From the NCBI RefSeq assembly GCF_000720175.1, contig NZ_JOIX01000020.1, positions 1 to 64,000 of the forward strand: a stretch of 64,000 nucleotides of DNA, read 5' to 3'. The stretch's first letter is position 1; each line of letters starts with the position of its first letter. Source of the DNA: Streptomyces sp. NRRL S-337 (GTDB lineage Bacteria > Actinomycetota > Actinomycetes > Streptomycetales > Streptomycetaceae). Under the pieces are notes generated by a model. That model did not search any database. It was not told the origin of the DNA and saw only the letters and a list, made by a program, of their open reading frames with translations. A program made the translations under genes and the position numbers. Positions 36,713 to 44,756 of the stretch are shown piece after piece.

Positions 36713-36816
36713 GCCAAGGCGGCCGTCGGGGCGCGGCGGATGCTCCTCCCCGCCCCGGCGCCGCAACCACCTCTCCGCACGTTGCTGCGGGCCATAAACC
36801 GAAAGGGAGACGACCC

Positions 36817-36975
36817 ATCGACACCACGTCGCTCTTCTCCGCACCCGAAACGGTGCTCCCGCGGGTCACGACACCGCCGCCACCGCCGACGACGGACCCG
36901 TTCCGGAGCCCGGTCGACGAGGCCCCGGCCGGACCGTCCGCTGCCGCGGCCGTGCACCCCGGCACCGCGGAGTAG
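36817..36975 (+). CDS. Possible small protein with ATC start codon
   Basis: A 53-codon frame with strongly GC-biased third positions reads IDTTSLFSAPETVLPRVTTP, then a Pro/Thr-rich stretch, ending VHPGTAE. AAAGGGAG stands eight bases before ATC at the expected spacing, where ATG would be normal. Either a rare ATC start is used, or the start codon was mutated, or GTG 36853 is used without a ribosome site. The function is unknown. Confidence 0.3.
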   Translation: MDTTSLFSAPETVLPRVTTPPPPPTTDPFRSPVDEAPAGPSAAAAVHPGTAE

Positions 36976-36998
36976 CTACGCACCGCGGAGTAGCTACG
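36963..36998 (+). repeat. Perfect 18-bp tandem duplication
   Basis: CACCGCGGAGTAGCTACG occurs at 36963-36980 and again at 36981-36998. It duplicates the stop region of the small frame at 36817-36975. It is 11 bp from the stop of the minus-strand monooxygenase-like gene. Confidence 0.85.
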
Positions 36999-37008
36999 CA
37001 ACCGGCGG

Positions 37009-37767
37009 TCACACCCGCACCAGCCCCCGCGGCCCCACGTACCGCCGGAAGCCGAGCGGCTTCACACCGGCCAGGCCCTCGATGAAGGACATCACCGGCC
37101 CGCCGCGCGTGAGGCTCCCGGCGATCTCCCGCTCGTGGGCCTCGGCGGTCGTCCACTCGCTGTAGTTGACGACCCGGGTGCCGTCCTCGCTGATGTGGAA
37201 GTGTGAGGCGATCCCGCCCTCGCCCGGCTGGACGCCGCCGATCAGGTCCAGCAGCCCGTCCACGAGCGCCCGAGCCGCCTCGTGCCCCGCCGTACGGAAG
37301 GCGACCCGCACGACGCAGCCCGGGTCCTCCGGCTCGCCCTGGGGCAGCAGACTGCCGTAGAGCCGGTAACGGGTCGGACCGGTGTCGCCGCCGTCCCCCA
37401 CGGCGGCCGGCGCGCCGCCCGCGATCTGTTCCCGCAGTCCGGTGTCCTCGCCGCGCATGAACTCCTCGTGCGCGGCATCGCCCGTCCACTGCGCGTAGTC
37501 GAGCACGCTGCGCCCGTCCGTCCCGGCGAACAGCACCCGCGACACGAAGCCCGCCGGCAGTGGCGCCCCCTCCCACGCCCGGGCCACGCCGTCCAGGACG
37601 GCCCGCTGGCCCTCCGGGCCCCCGGCGTCCCACTCACTGATCAGCACGGTCCCCACGCCCGCCCGCCTGACCTGCGGAAACACGTCTGCGCGAAAGCCCG
37701 CGCGGGGACCGGTCCCGAGGCTCTCGCCGCTCTGCACGTTCTTCTGAGAAGTGATGTGAGAAGTCAT
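37009..37767 (-). CDS. Two-domain antibiotic biosynthesis monooxygenase-fold protein
   Basis: A 252-residue protein made of two ferredoxin-like dimeric alpha/beta-barrel (ABM) repeats. The first contains GVGTVLISEWDAGGPEGQRA and SVLDYAQWTGDAAHEEFMRG. The second contains FHISEDGTRVVNYSEWTTAE. The repeated (Y/N)Y-Q/EW-T motif is typical. Members include cofactor-free monooxygenases and haem-degrading enzymes; the substrate is unknown. The ATG at 37767 has no ribosome site, but a promoter with 19-bp spacing places the transcription start at the ATG, suggesting a leaderless mRNA. Confidence 0.72.
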   Translation of the reverse strand: MTSHITSQKNVQSGESLGTGPRAGFRADVFPQVRRAGVGTVLISEWDAGGPEGQRAVLDGVARAWEGAPLPAGFVSRVLFAGTDGRSVLDYAQWTGDAAHEEFMRGEDTGLREQIAGGAPAAVGDGGDTGPTRYRLYGSLLPQGEPEDPGCVVRVAFRTAGHEAARALVDGLLDLIGGVQPGEGGIASHFHISEDGTRVVNYSEWTTAEAHEREIAGSLTRGGPVMSFIEGLAGVKPLGFRRYVGPRGLVRV

Positions 37768-37773
37768 GCGAGG

Positions 37774-37804
37774 AGCCTGCAATCTCGACCAAGCTTGAGG
37801 TCAA
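37774..37804 (-). promoter_or_regulatory. MerR-type promoter (19-bp spacer) with central dyad
   Basis: Read on the minus strand: TTGACC, 19 bp, CAGGCT. The spacer holds the dyad CTCAAGCTTGGT centred on AAGCTT. An over-long spacer with an embedded dyad is the hallmark of promoters remodelled by MerR-family activators such as SoxR. The -10 box ends seven bases before the ATG of the ABM gene. No MerR gene is in the window. Confidence 0.45.
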
Positions 37805-37914
37805 GAGAGATCTCTGAGGGAGCGGATGACGTGTGGCGAGGGGCCGAAACGCCGGTGGGGCGGCACGCCCGTGGCGCGCCGCCCCATCCCGAAGGCCGAA
37901 GCCCTGCCTACCGG

Positions 37915-38403
37915 CTACCGGTAGTTCACGAACTGGAGGGCGAAGTCCAGGTCCTTCCCCTTCAGCAGCTGCTGCACCGCCTGCAGGTCGTCCCGGCTCT
38001 TGGAGCTGACCCGCAGCTCGTCGCCCTGCACCTGCGCCTTGACGCCCTTCGGGCCCTCATCGCGGATGATCTTGGCGACCTTCTTCGCGTTGTCCTGCGA
38101 GATCCCCTCCTGGAGGGAGGCGAAGATCTTGTACTCCTTGCCCGAGGCCTGCGGCTCACCGGCATCCAGGGCCTTCAGCGAGATCCCGCGCTTGACCAGC
38201 TTGGACTGGAAGATGTCGAGCACGGCCTTGACCCGCTCCTCGGCGTTGGCCCGCATTTCGATCTTCTCGCCCGACCATGCGATCGAGGCGTCGACGCCCT
38301 TGAAGTCGTAGCGCGTCGAGATCTCCTTGGCGGCCTGGTTGAGTGCGTTGTCGACCTCCTGCCGCTCTACCTTCGAGACGATGTCGAAACTGGAGTCGGC
38401 CAT
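37915..38403 (-). CDS. yajQ: YajQ-family nucleotide-binding protein
   Basis: A 162-residue member of the UPF0234/YajQ family, with two RNP-like ferredoxin folds. The N-terminus [20 protein letters not shown] and the block [14 protein letters not shown] are diagnostic. Some family members bind cyclic di-GMP and act as co-regulators; others bind RNA or tRNA. Which applies in Streptomyces is unknown. The ATG start is followed by typical spacing from GAGGAGCC. It is monocistronic and divergent from tRNA-Tyr. Confidence 0.92.
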   Translation of the reverse strand: MADSSFDIVSKVERQEVDNALNQAAKEISTRYDFKGVDASIAWSGEKIEMRANAEERVKAVLDIFQSKLVKRGISLKALDAGEPQASGKEYKIFASLQEGISQDNAKKVAKIIRDEGPKGVKAQVQGDELRVSSKSRDDLQAVQQLLKGKDLDFALQFVNYR

Positions 38404-38593
38404 GTTGAGTTGGCTCCTCGTGCGTAGATCCGTCAGGGGTGCGGACCGTCCCCGGACCGCTTGCCAAGCCTAGTCACCCGACCAAGATCCAGCGCTCGCG
38501 AATCGAGTGGCGAACCACCCCCAGCCATCGGGTATGGTTTACGTCGTTGCCACGGAGCACCGCCGAAAAGCGGCTCTCCCGGCAGCAAACCCC

Positions 38594-38675
38594 GGCGGTG
38601 TGCCCGAGCGGCCAAAGGGAGCAGACTGTAAATCTGCCGGCTCAGCCTTCCCAGGTTCGAATCCTGGCGCCGCCA
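38594..38675 (+). tRNA. tRNA-Tyr (anticodon GTA)
   Basis: An 82-nt class II tRNA. The acceptor GGCGGTG pairs with CGCCGCC, the anticodon loop is CTGTAAA with GTA, a long variable arm follows, and the T-arm is CCAGGTTCGAATCCTGG. CCA is not encoded. From memory, the tRNA-Tyr in this position in S. coelicolor is the integration site of the plasmid SLP1; here no integrase gene follows and the site looks empty. Confidence 0.96.
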
Positions 38676-38683
38676 CAGTGAGG

Positions 38684-38721
38684 AACCCCCTCTCCTGCGA
38701 ATCAGCAGGGAGGGGGTTTTC
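38684..38721 (+). terminator. Intrinsic terminator of tRNA-Tyr
   Basis: AACCCCCTCTCCTGC and GCAGGGAGGGGGTT form a long stem with one bulge around a six-base loop. It is followed by TTTCTC, nine bases past the tRNA. Confidence 0.85.
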
Positions 38722-38764
38722 TCGTGTGTGCGGGAGCTTCGCGGGGGCGCGCCCCCGCCGCCCC

Positions 38765-39427
38765 TCAGTGCGCCGCCACCGTCCTCACCGCGTCCGCCAC
38801 CGGCACATCGCCGCCGATCAGCTCCAGGGTGCGGCCGGTGGTGCGGGGCTCGTCGAGGAGTTCCACCAGGGTGGCCGCCACGTCGTCGCGGGGGACATCG
38901 CCGCGGCCGGTGGCGTCGGCCAGGGTGACCAGGCCGGTGCCCGGGTCGTCCGTCAGGCGGCCCGGCCGCAGGATCGTCCAGTCCAGACCGGCCCGGGACC
39001 GTACGTCGGCGTCCGCGGCGCCCTTGGCCCGCAGGTACGCGGCGAAGACCGGATCGGTGCCCTCCGGGGGCTCGCGGTCGGCGCCCATCGACGAGATGAC
39101 CAGGAAGCGGCGCACGCCCGCTGCCTCGGCCGCGTCCGCGAAGAGCGCCGCCGCACCGCGGTCCACCGTGTCCTTGCGTTCGGTGCCGCTGCCCGGGCCG
39201 GCACCGGCCGCGAAGACGGCCGCGTCGGCGCCCTCCAGGTGCCGGGCGACGTCCTCGACCGACGCCGACTCCAGGTCGCAGACCACCGGTTCGGCGCCCG
39301 CGGCCAGCAGATCGCCGGCCTGCTCCGGCCGGCGGATGATGCCCGCGACCTCGTCCCCGCGCTTGGCGAGCAGCCGCTCCAGCCGCAGCGCGATCTGACC
39401 ATGTCCACCTGCGATGACAATGCGCAT
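38765..39427 (-). CDS. NAD(P)H-binding SDR-family protein (YwnB/NmrA-like)
   Basis: A 220-residue atypical short-chain dehydrogenase. The cofactor motif is IVIAGGHGQIALRLERLL at residues 3-20, with later signatures FLVISSMGADR and DWTILRPGRLTDDPG. These are typical of the NAD(P)H-binding group near BVR-B/YwnB. The substrate is unknown. The ATG at 39427 is supported by the homology starting at once. It is next to, but not overlapping, the amidohydrolase gene on the same strand. Confidence 0.82.
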   Translation of the reverse strand: MRIVIAGGHGQIALRLERLLAKRGDEVAGIIRRPEQAGDLLAAGAEPVVCDLESASVEDVARHLEGADAAVFAAGAGPGSGTERKDTVDRGAAALFADAAEAAGVRRFLVISSMGADREPPEGTDPVFAAYLRAKGAADADVRSRAGLDWTILRPGRLTDDPGTGLVTLADATGRGDVPRDDVAATLVELLDEPRTTGRTLELIGGDVPVADAVRTVAAH

Positions 39428-39528
39428 GGTGCCGACCGTACGCCGAAGGTCCGCCGCGGCGCGGGGGACCCGGCCGGGGGAGCGGCGCTTCTCACCGCGT
39501 TCTCGAAGGGCGGACCGGCCCCGCGGCG

Positions 39529-40797
39529 TCAGCGCTGTGACTGCCGGGGAAGTTCCAGCGCCACCTCGGCCGCCGAGTCGCAGTACTCGCGCACCGCGCT
39601 GGTCCGGGCCACCACCCGCCCCCGGTGGATCACGATCCGGCTGTACGCCAGCGAGAGCACCCCCGCGATCCGCTCGCCGCGCACCGCCAGCAGCTCCGCC
39701 GGGAAGCCCGCCTCGACCCGCACCTCGGGCAGCCCCAGCGTGGTCCGCGCCGCCGAACTCACCGTCTCGTACGCCGCCTCCGGAGTGGCCTCCCCGAGGG
39801 ACGCCAGGAGGTACGCGGCCTCCAACGGGTCGCCGCGCCCCACCGGGTTCGCCACGTCCCGCAGCGCCCCGCTACCTGCCGCCACCCGCACCCCGGCCGC
39901 CCGCAGCAGCCGCACCGGAGCCGGCCGCGACACCCGCGAGCCGTACCGCTCCAGGCCGGTGCAGTCGCCCTGCGGCAGACAGACCACGGTGACGTCGGCC
40001 GCGGCCAGTTGCTCGGCGACCCGCGAGGCCACGCTGCGCGGCATCCGGGCCATCCCGGCGCACGGGCCCAGCGCGACGCCGGACCGCAGCCCGCCGGACA
40101 TCGCCGCGAACCGGGCCAGCCGGGCCGGGTCGTCACCGTCCGTGTGCAGGTCCACCGGGCAGCCGTGCTCCCCGGCCAGCTCCAGGACCGTCTCGACGTA
40201 CCCGGCCGGGTCGGGGTCCAGGTCCGGGCAGCCGCCGATGACCGAGGCACCCATCTTGACGGCGTCCCGCAGCATCGCCAGCCCGTCGGCCCCGGCGAGC
40301 CCGGTCAGCACCCGCGGCACCGCCACCGCCGCCACGTCCGCCAGCCCGCGCAGCGACCGGCGGGCCTGCAGCACCGCCTCCAGCGAGCGCAGGCCCTGCA
40401 CGTCGCCGATCCTGACGTGGCTCCGGGACGCGGTGGCCCCGTGCCCCAGCTGGAGCAGCGCGGCCTCCGTGGTGCGCCGCTGGACGTCCTCCGGGGAGCC
40501 GGAGGCCGGGCCGTCGGAGTCCGCCGTCAGGGCGGTGTCGCAGTGCGCGTGCGGCTCGGCTGGGGCGGGCAGCAGCAGATAGCCGGCCAGGTCGACGCGG
40601 GCCCCCTGGGGGGCGAGGCTGCCGGCCGTGCCCACGGCCTCGATGCGTCCGCCGCCGAGCCGCACGTCCACGGTGCGGCCGTCGGCGAGCCGGGCGCCGC
40701 ACAGGACCAGCGCGCCACCGTCCGACCTGATGTACCGGCCGGGGCCGCCGGGCTTTCCCGGCTGGGGGTGCGGCTGCGGCGAACTGCTCTCGGACAT
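39529..40797 (-). CDS. Amidohydrolase-fold protein (cytosine deaminase-like, incomplete active site)
   Basis: A 422-residue protein with the composite beta-sandwich/TIM-barrel layout of cytosine-deaminase-like amidohydrolases. The first metal motif is intact (H83 and H85 in EPHAHCDT). LHTDGDDP supplies a further histidine. But the strand that usually carries the next histidine reads GVALGPCAGM, and the usual catalytic aspartate in a GSDNxRD motif reads GSGALRD. So at least two expected residues are changed, and activity is doubtful or different. ATG 40797 is chosen for GAGGAG upstream; a GTG six codons earlier is possible. Confidence 0.75.
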   Translation of the reverse strand: MSESSSPQPHPQPGKPGGPGRYIRSDGGALVLCGARLADGRTVDVRLGGGRIEAVGTAGSLAPQGARVDLAGYLLLPAPAEPHAHCDTALTADSDGPASGSPEDVQRRTTEAALLQLGHGATASRSHVRIGDVQGLRSLEAVLQARRSLRGLADVAAVAVPRVLTGLAGADGLAMLRDAVKMGASVIGGCPDLDPDPAGYVETVLELAGEHGCPVDLHTDGDDPARLARFAAMSGGLRSGVALGPCAGMARMPRSVASRVAEQLAAADVTVVCLPQGDCTGLERYGSRVSRPAPVRLLRAAGVRVAAGSGALRDVANPVGRGDPLEAAYLLASLGEATPEAAYETVSSAARTTLGLPEVRVEAGFPAELLAVRGERIAGVLSLAYSRIVIHRGRVVARTSAVREYCDSAAEVALELPRQSQR

Positions 40798-40939
40798 CGC
40801 GCTCCTCGAAGCCACGGGCGTGCAAGATCACGCAGCGTTGACCCGAGCGTAGGGCGCCGCCGGGGGAGCTTCGCGCAGGCGCGAAATAGTCGTACCGGTG
40901 TGGTGCGCGGGGCCGTTGGGGCGCGGAGCGGATACGGAT

Positions 40940-40968
40940 TTCACGTTTGGCGGCGGGCCGTGTAATGT
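40940..40968 (+). promoter_or_regulatory. Promoter of the tRNA-Thr/tRNA-Met unit
   Basis: TTCACG, 17 bp, TAATGT, ending 11 bp before tRNA-Thr. Good spacing and a good -10 box for a housekeeping-sigma stable RNA promoter. Confidence 0.55.
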
Positions 40969-40979
40969 CTTCATCGCTC

Positions 40980-41052
40980 GCCCCAATAGCTCAGTCGGCA
41001 GAGCGTCTCCATGGTAAGGAGAAGGTCTACGGTTCGATTCCGTATTGGGGCT
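40980..41052 (+). tRNA. tRNA-Thr (anticodon GGT)
   Basis: 73 nt. The acceptor GCCCCAA pairs with TTGGGGC. The anticodon stem TCTCC/GGAGA encloses the loop ATGGTAA with GGT. The T-loop is TTCGATT. CCA is not encoded. It is followed 46 bp later by tRNA-Met in the same orientation. Confidence 0.96.
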
Positions 41053-41098
41053 CTGATGTGTGAGGTTCCCGCCTTCGGGCGGGCACCGCGTGCATCGC

Positions 41099-41171
41099 AG
41101 CGGTGTAGCTCAGTCGGTAGAGCAAGCGGCTCATAATCGCTGTGTCACCGGTTCAAGTCCGGTCACCGCTA
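41099..41171 (+). tRNA. tRNA-Met (elongator, anticodon CAT)
   Basis: 73 nt. The acceptor AGCGGTG pairs with CACCGCT, and the anticodon loop is CTCATAA. It has a normal 1-72 pair (A-T), so it is an elongator and not an initiator. It is followed 88 bp later by rpmG, with which it is probably co-transcribed. Confidence 0.94.
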
Positions 41172-41259
41172 CTAACAGTAGCCGATTGTGGGGTCGGTCC
41201 TTCGATCGGCTACTCTTTTCTGCGTTCATCCGTCCATCCGTCCGTCAAGGAGCACTCAC

Positions 41260-41424
41260 GTGGCTGCCACCGACGTCCGCCCGAAGATCACGCTGGCCTG
41301 CGTGGAGTGCAAGGAGCGGAACTACATCACCAAGAAGAACCGGCGCAACGACCCGGACCGTCTTGAGATGAAGAAGCACTGTCCGCGCTGCAACTCGCAC
41401 ACCGCGCACCGCGAGACGCGATAA
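41260..41424 (+). CDS. rpmG: 50S ribosomal protein L33
   Basis: A 54-residue ribosomal protein L33 of the zinc-binding (C+) type: C14 and C17 (CVEC) and C41 and C44 (CPRC). GTG start after AAGGAG. Streptomyces also have a zinc-free paralogue expressed under zinc limitation; this copy is the zinc form. It is followed by a strong terminator. Confidence 0.96.
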   Translation: MAATDVRPKITLACVECKERNYITKKNRRNDPDRLEMKKHCPRCNSHTAHRETR

Positions 41425-41436
41425 CACAGGCTCGTC

Positions 41437-41472
41437 CGTGAGGCCGTCCCCATTCCTGGGGGCGGCCTCACG
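41437..41472 (+). terminator. Terminator after rpmG
   Basis: A 15-bp stem (41437-41451 with 41458-41472, one G-U pair) around a six-base loop, 12 bp past the rpmG stop. Confidence 0.8.
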
Positions 41473-41508
41473 GCGTTAGCACCATCAGTACACGGAGGTT
41501 GCGAGCCC

Positions 41509-41961
41509 ATGGCGCTCGACCAGTCTTTTGTCGGACGCACGTACCCGCCCACCGACCCGTACGAGGTCGGCCGGGAAAAGATCCGCGAATTCGCCGAGGC
41601 GATCGGGGACCCCAACCCCGCCTACACCGACGCGGATGCCGCCAAGGCGCTCGGGTATCCCGATGTGATCGCACCACCGACCTTTGTGTTCGCGATCACT
41701 TTCAAGGCCGCGGGGCAGGTTATCGAGGACCCGCAACTGGGCCTGGATTACAGCCGGGTGGTGCACGGCGACCAGAAGTTCGCCTACACCCGGCCGGTGC
41801 GCAGCGGCGACCGGCTGGCCGTCACCTCCACGATCGAGGCGATCAAGACCATGGCGGGCAACGACATCATCGACATCCGCGGCGAGGTGCACGACGAGGC
41901 GGGCGAACACGTCGTGACCGCCTTCACCAAGCTGGTGGCCCGGCGCGCCGAGGAGGCCTGA
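41509..41961 (+). CDS. MaoC/FAS1-like dehydratase-domain protein (HadA/HadC-like)
   Basis: A 150-residue single-hotdog protein of the UPF0336 family (FVGRTYPPTDPYEVGREKIRE; GDPNPAYTD). It lacks a catalytic Asp/His pair, and in mycobacteria the equivalent HadA pairs with HadB to form a (3R)-hydroxyacyl-ACP dehydratase. The ATG lies 37 bp past the rpmG terminator, and the gene abuts the MaoC gene (1 bp apart), so the two subunits are co-made. Substrates in Streptomyces, which lack mycolic acids, are unknown. Confidence 0.87.
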   Translation: MALDQSFVGRTYPPTDPYEVGREKIREFAEAIGDPNPAYTDADAAKALGYPDVIAPPTFVFAITFKAAGQVIEDPQLGLDYSRVVHGDQKFAYTRPVRSGDRLAVTSTIEAIKTMAGNDIIDIRGEVHDEAGEHVVTAFTKLVARRAEEA

Positions 41962-41962
41962 G

Positions 41963-42397
41963 ATGACCGCGAAGATCTCTTACGACGACGTCGAGGTCGG
42001 CACCGAACTCCCGGCGCAGACCTTCCCCGTGAACCGCGCCACACTCGTCCGCTACGCGGGCGCCTCCGGCGACTTCAACCCGATCCACTGGAACGAGAAG
42101 TTCGCCAAGGAGGTCGGCCTGCCCGACGTCATCGCCCACGGCATGTTCACCATGGCCGAGGCGATCCGGGTGGTCACCGACTGGGCCGGCGACCCCGGCG
42201 CGGTCGCCGAATACGGCGTGCGCTTCACCAAGCCCGTGATCGTCCCCAACGACGACCAGGGCGCGCTGATCGAGGTCAGCGCCAAGGTCGCGGCCAAGCT
42301 CGACGACGACGCCCGCACGGTCCGGGTCGACCTCACCGCGATGAGCGCGGGCCAGAAGGTGCTGGGCATGTCCCGCGCGGTCGTCCGCCTGGCCTGA
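41963..42397 (+). CDS. MaoC-family (R)-specific dehydratase (HadB-like)
   Basis: A 144-residue hotdog enzyme carrying the catalytic dyad in ASGDFNPIHWNEKFA (D37 and H42). It hydrates or dehydrates (R)-3-hydroxyacyl thioesters, and as the catalytic partner of the upstream non-catalytic subunit it should form a heterodimer. The rest of the fold (HGMFTMAEAIRVVTDWAG; VRFTKPVIVPND) is standard. Confidence 0.9.
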   Translation: MTAKISYDDVEVGTELPAQTFPVNRATLVRYAGASGDFNPIHWNEKFAKEVGLPDVIAHGMFTMAEAIRVVTDWAGDPGAVAEYGVRFTKPVIVPNDDQGALIEVSAKVAAKLDDDARTVRVDLTAMSAGQKVLGMSRAVVRLA

Positions 42398-42488
42398 GCC
42401 CGCCGAAGAAGCAGGTCAAGGGGGCGGCAGAAGCGGAGCCGGGGGCGGCCGGACGGGATTGTCCGACCGCCCCCGTACCCTTGTGCGC

Positions 42489-43553
42489 GTGCAGGAACGC
42501 CACGGAGAAGCAAACGCCCCGCTCGCCCCGCTGACCACCTTCCGGCTCGGCGGACCGGCGAACCGCCTCGTCACGGCCACCACCGACGACGAGGTGATCA
42601 CCGCCGTCCGCGCGGCCGACGACGCCGGCACGCCACTGCTGATCATCGGCGGCGGCAGCAACCTCGTCATCAGCGACAAGGGCTTCGACGGCACGGCCCT
42701 GCGCATCGCCACCACCGGCTTCGAGCTGGACGGCACCGCCCTCACCCTCGCCGCGGGCGAGAACTGGTCCGACGCGGTCGCCCGCACCGTCGCGGCCGGA
42801 CTGGCCGGCGTCGAGTGCCTGGCCGGCATCCCCGGCTCGGCCGGCGCCACCCCGGTGCAGAACGTCGGCGCGTACGGCCAGGAGGTCGCCACCACGATCA
42901 CCGAGGTCGTCGCCTACGACCGCCGCGCCGGCGAGACCGTCACCCTCAGCAACGAGGAGTGCGGCTTCGCCTACCGCGACAGCCGCTTCAAGCAGCACCC
43001 CGACCGCTTCGTGGTCCTGCGGGTCCGCTTCGCCCTGGAGGACGCCGGCGGCCTCTCCGCGCCCCTGAAGTACGCCGAGACCGCCCGCGCCCTCGGCGTC
43101 GAGGTCGGCGACCGGGTCCCGCTGGACATCGCCCGCAAGACCGTCCTGGCCCTGCGCGCCGGCAAGGGCATGGTGCTGGACCCCGACGACCACGACACCT
43201 GGTCGGCCGGGTCCTTCTTCACCAACCCGATCCTCACCGAGGCAGAGCACGCCGCCTTCCTGGAGCGCGTCCGCGACCGCCTCGGTCCCGACACCGCCCC
43301 GCCCGCCTTCCCGGCCGGCGACGGCCTGGTGAAGACCTCCGCGGCCTGGCTCATCGACCGCGCCGGCTTCACCAAGGGCTACGGCAGCGGCCCGGCCCGC
43401 ATCTCCACCAAGCACACCCTCGCGCTCACCAACCGCGGCGAGGCCACCACCGAGGACCTGCTCGCCCTGGCCCGCGAGGTCCGGGACGGCGTCCACGCGG
43501 CCTTCGGCATCACCCTCGTCAACGAACCCGTGACGGTCGGCGTCAGCCTCTAG
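42489..43553 (+). CDS. murB: UDP-N-acetylenolpyruvoylglucosamine reductase
   Basis: Makes UDP-N-acetylmuramate by NADPH-dependent reduction, the second step of peptidoglycan synthesis. The protein has 354 residues. FAD-binding motifs LTTFRLGGPANRLV, IGGGSNLVISDKGF and GIPGSAGATPVQNVGAYGQE are present. The catalytic serine lies in AGSFFTNPIL, and the type I tyrosine loop region is at YRDSRFKQHP. GTG 42489 is preferred: TACCCT at 42476-42481 is a good -10 box that would place the transcript start at this codon, making it leaderless. GTG 42483 and a longer TTG start at 42459 are alternatives. Confidence 0.93.
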   Translation: MQERHGEANAPLAPLTTFRLGGPANRLVTATTDDEVITAVRAADDAGTPLLIIGGGSNLVISDKGFDGTALRIATTGFELDGTALTLAAGENWSDAVARTVAAGLAGVECLAGIPGSAGATPVQNVGAYGQEVATTITEVVAYDRRAGETVTLSNEECGFAYRDSRFKQHPDRFVVLRVRFALEDAGGLSAPLKYAETARALGVEVGDRVPLDIARKTVLALRAGKGMVLDPDDHDTWSAGSFFTNPILTEAEHAAFLERVRDRLGPDTAPPAFPAGDGLVKTSAAWLIDRAGFTKGYGSGPARISTKHTLALTNRGEATTEDLLALAREVRDGVHAAFGITLVNEPVTVGVSL

Positions 43554-43641
43554 GCAGGCCGCCAGGGCGCCGCGACGGGCCGCTGAGGCAGTACGAGCCC
43601 GCAGGCTCCCCCCGCCGGGCCCCCACGAAGGCCGCCGGCGC

Positions 43642-44685
43642 CTACGCGGCCAGCCAGGCGTCGATCTCCGCCAGCAGCCGCCGCTGCTCGTCCTCGGGGG
43701 CGCGCGAGCCGCGGACGGACTGCCGGGCCAGCTCGGCCAGCTCCGCGTCGCTGAAGCCGTGCGCGGTACGGGCGAGCTCGTACTGCGCGGCCAGCCGGGA
43801 GCCGAACAGCAGCGGGTCGTCCGCCCCCAGCGCCATCGGCACCCCGGCGTCGAAGAGCGTCCGCAGCGGTACGTCCTCGGGCTTCTCGTAGACGCCCAGC
43901 GCAACGTTGGAGGCCGGGCACACCTCGCAAGTCACCTGGCGCTCGGCCAGCCGGCGCAGCAGCGTGGGATCCTCCGCGGCCCGCACGCCGTGCCCCACCC
44001 GGCCGGCGTGCAGATCGTCCAGGCAGTCCCGGACGCTGGCCGGCCCGGACAGCTCACCGCCGTGCGGCGCCGCCAGCAGACCGCCCTCTCGGGCGATCGC
44101 GAAGGCCCGGTCGAAGTCCCGGGCGAAACCCCGGCGTTCGTCGTTGGAGAGACCGAAACCGATCACCCCTTGGTCCGCGTAGCGCACCGCCAGCCGCGCC
44201 AGCGTCCGGGCGTCCAGCGGGTGCTTCATGCGGTTCGCCGCGATCAGTACGCGGATACCGAGGCCGGTGTCCCGGGAGGCGGTGCGCACCGCGTCCAGGA
44301 TGATCTCCAGGGCCGGGATCAGCCCGCCCAGCCGGGGCGCGTACGAGGTCGGGTCGACCTGGATCTCCAGCCAGCGCGAGCCGTCCCGGACGTCCTCCTC
44401 CGCGGCCTCGTGCACCAGCCGCTGGATGTCCTCGGGCGCGCGCAGGCACGAGCGCGCGATGTCGTACAGCCGCTGGAAGCGGAACCAGCCCCGCTCGTCC
44501 GTGGCACGCAGCTGGGGCGGCTCACCGCTGCGCAGGGCCTCGGGCAGATGGACGCCGTACTTGTCGGCGAGGTCCAGCAGGGTCGCGGACCGCATCGAAC
44601 CGGTGAAGTGCAGGTGCAGATGGGCCTTCGGCAGCCGGCGCAGGTCTCGGGCGGCGGCCCCGTCGCGGGCACGGGAGCTCTCCAT
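43642..44685 (-). CDS. add: Adenosine deaminase
   Basis: A zinc enzyme converting adenosine to inosine in purine salvage. The protein has 347 residues. Metal and active-site residues are visible: H24 and H26 (HLHFTGS), the HGGE motif (LLAAPHGGELSG), VGHGVRA, and the DDPLLFG aspartates. The block RLPKAHLHLHFTGSMR is typical. Some members of this family act on adenine or on modified nucleosides instead. ATG 44685 is used; there is no clear ribosome site, so a leaderless start is possible. The frame is open further upstream but without support. Confidence 0.87.
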   Translation of the reverse strand: MESSRARDGAAARDLRRLPKAHLHLHFTGSMRSATLLDLADKYGVHLPEALRSGEPPQLRATDERGWFRFQRLYDIARSCLRAPEDIQRLVHEAAEEDVRDGSRWLEIQVDPTSYAPRLGGLIPALEIILDAVRTASRDTGLGIRVLIAANRMKHPLDARTLARLAVRYADQGVIGFGLSNDERRGFARDFDRAFAIAREGGLLAAPHGGELSGPASVRDCLDDLHAGRVGHGVRAAEDPTLLRRLAERQVTCEVCPASNVALGVYEKPEDVPLRTLFDAGVPMALGADDPLLFGSRLAAQYELARTAHGFSDAELAELARQSVRGSRAPEDEQRRLLAEIDAWLAA

Positions 44686-44756
44686 TCGAGGATCTTGCCG
44701 TATCAGGGCGGCACGCCGGTAGGCCCTTTCCCGAAGGGGTGTCCGGAAGAACGCAC

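Noticed and set aside
38684..38721. Inverted repeat after tRNA-Tyr as an insertion-sequence end
   Set aside because: It is a single hairpin followed by T's, with no transposase or partner repeat; a transcription terminator explains it.
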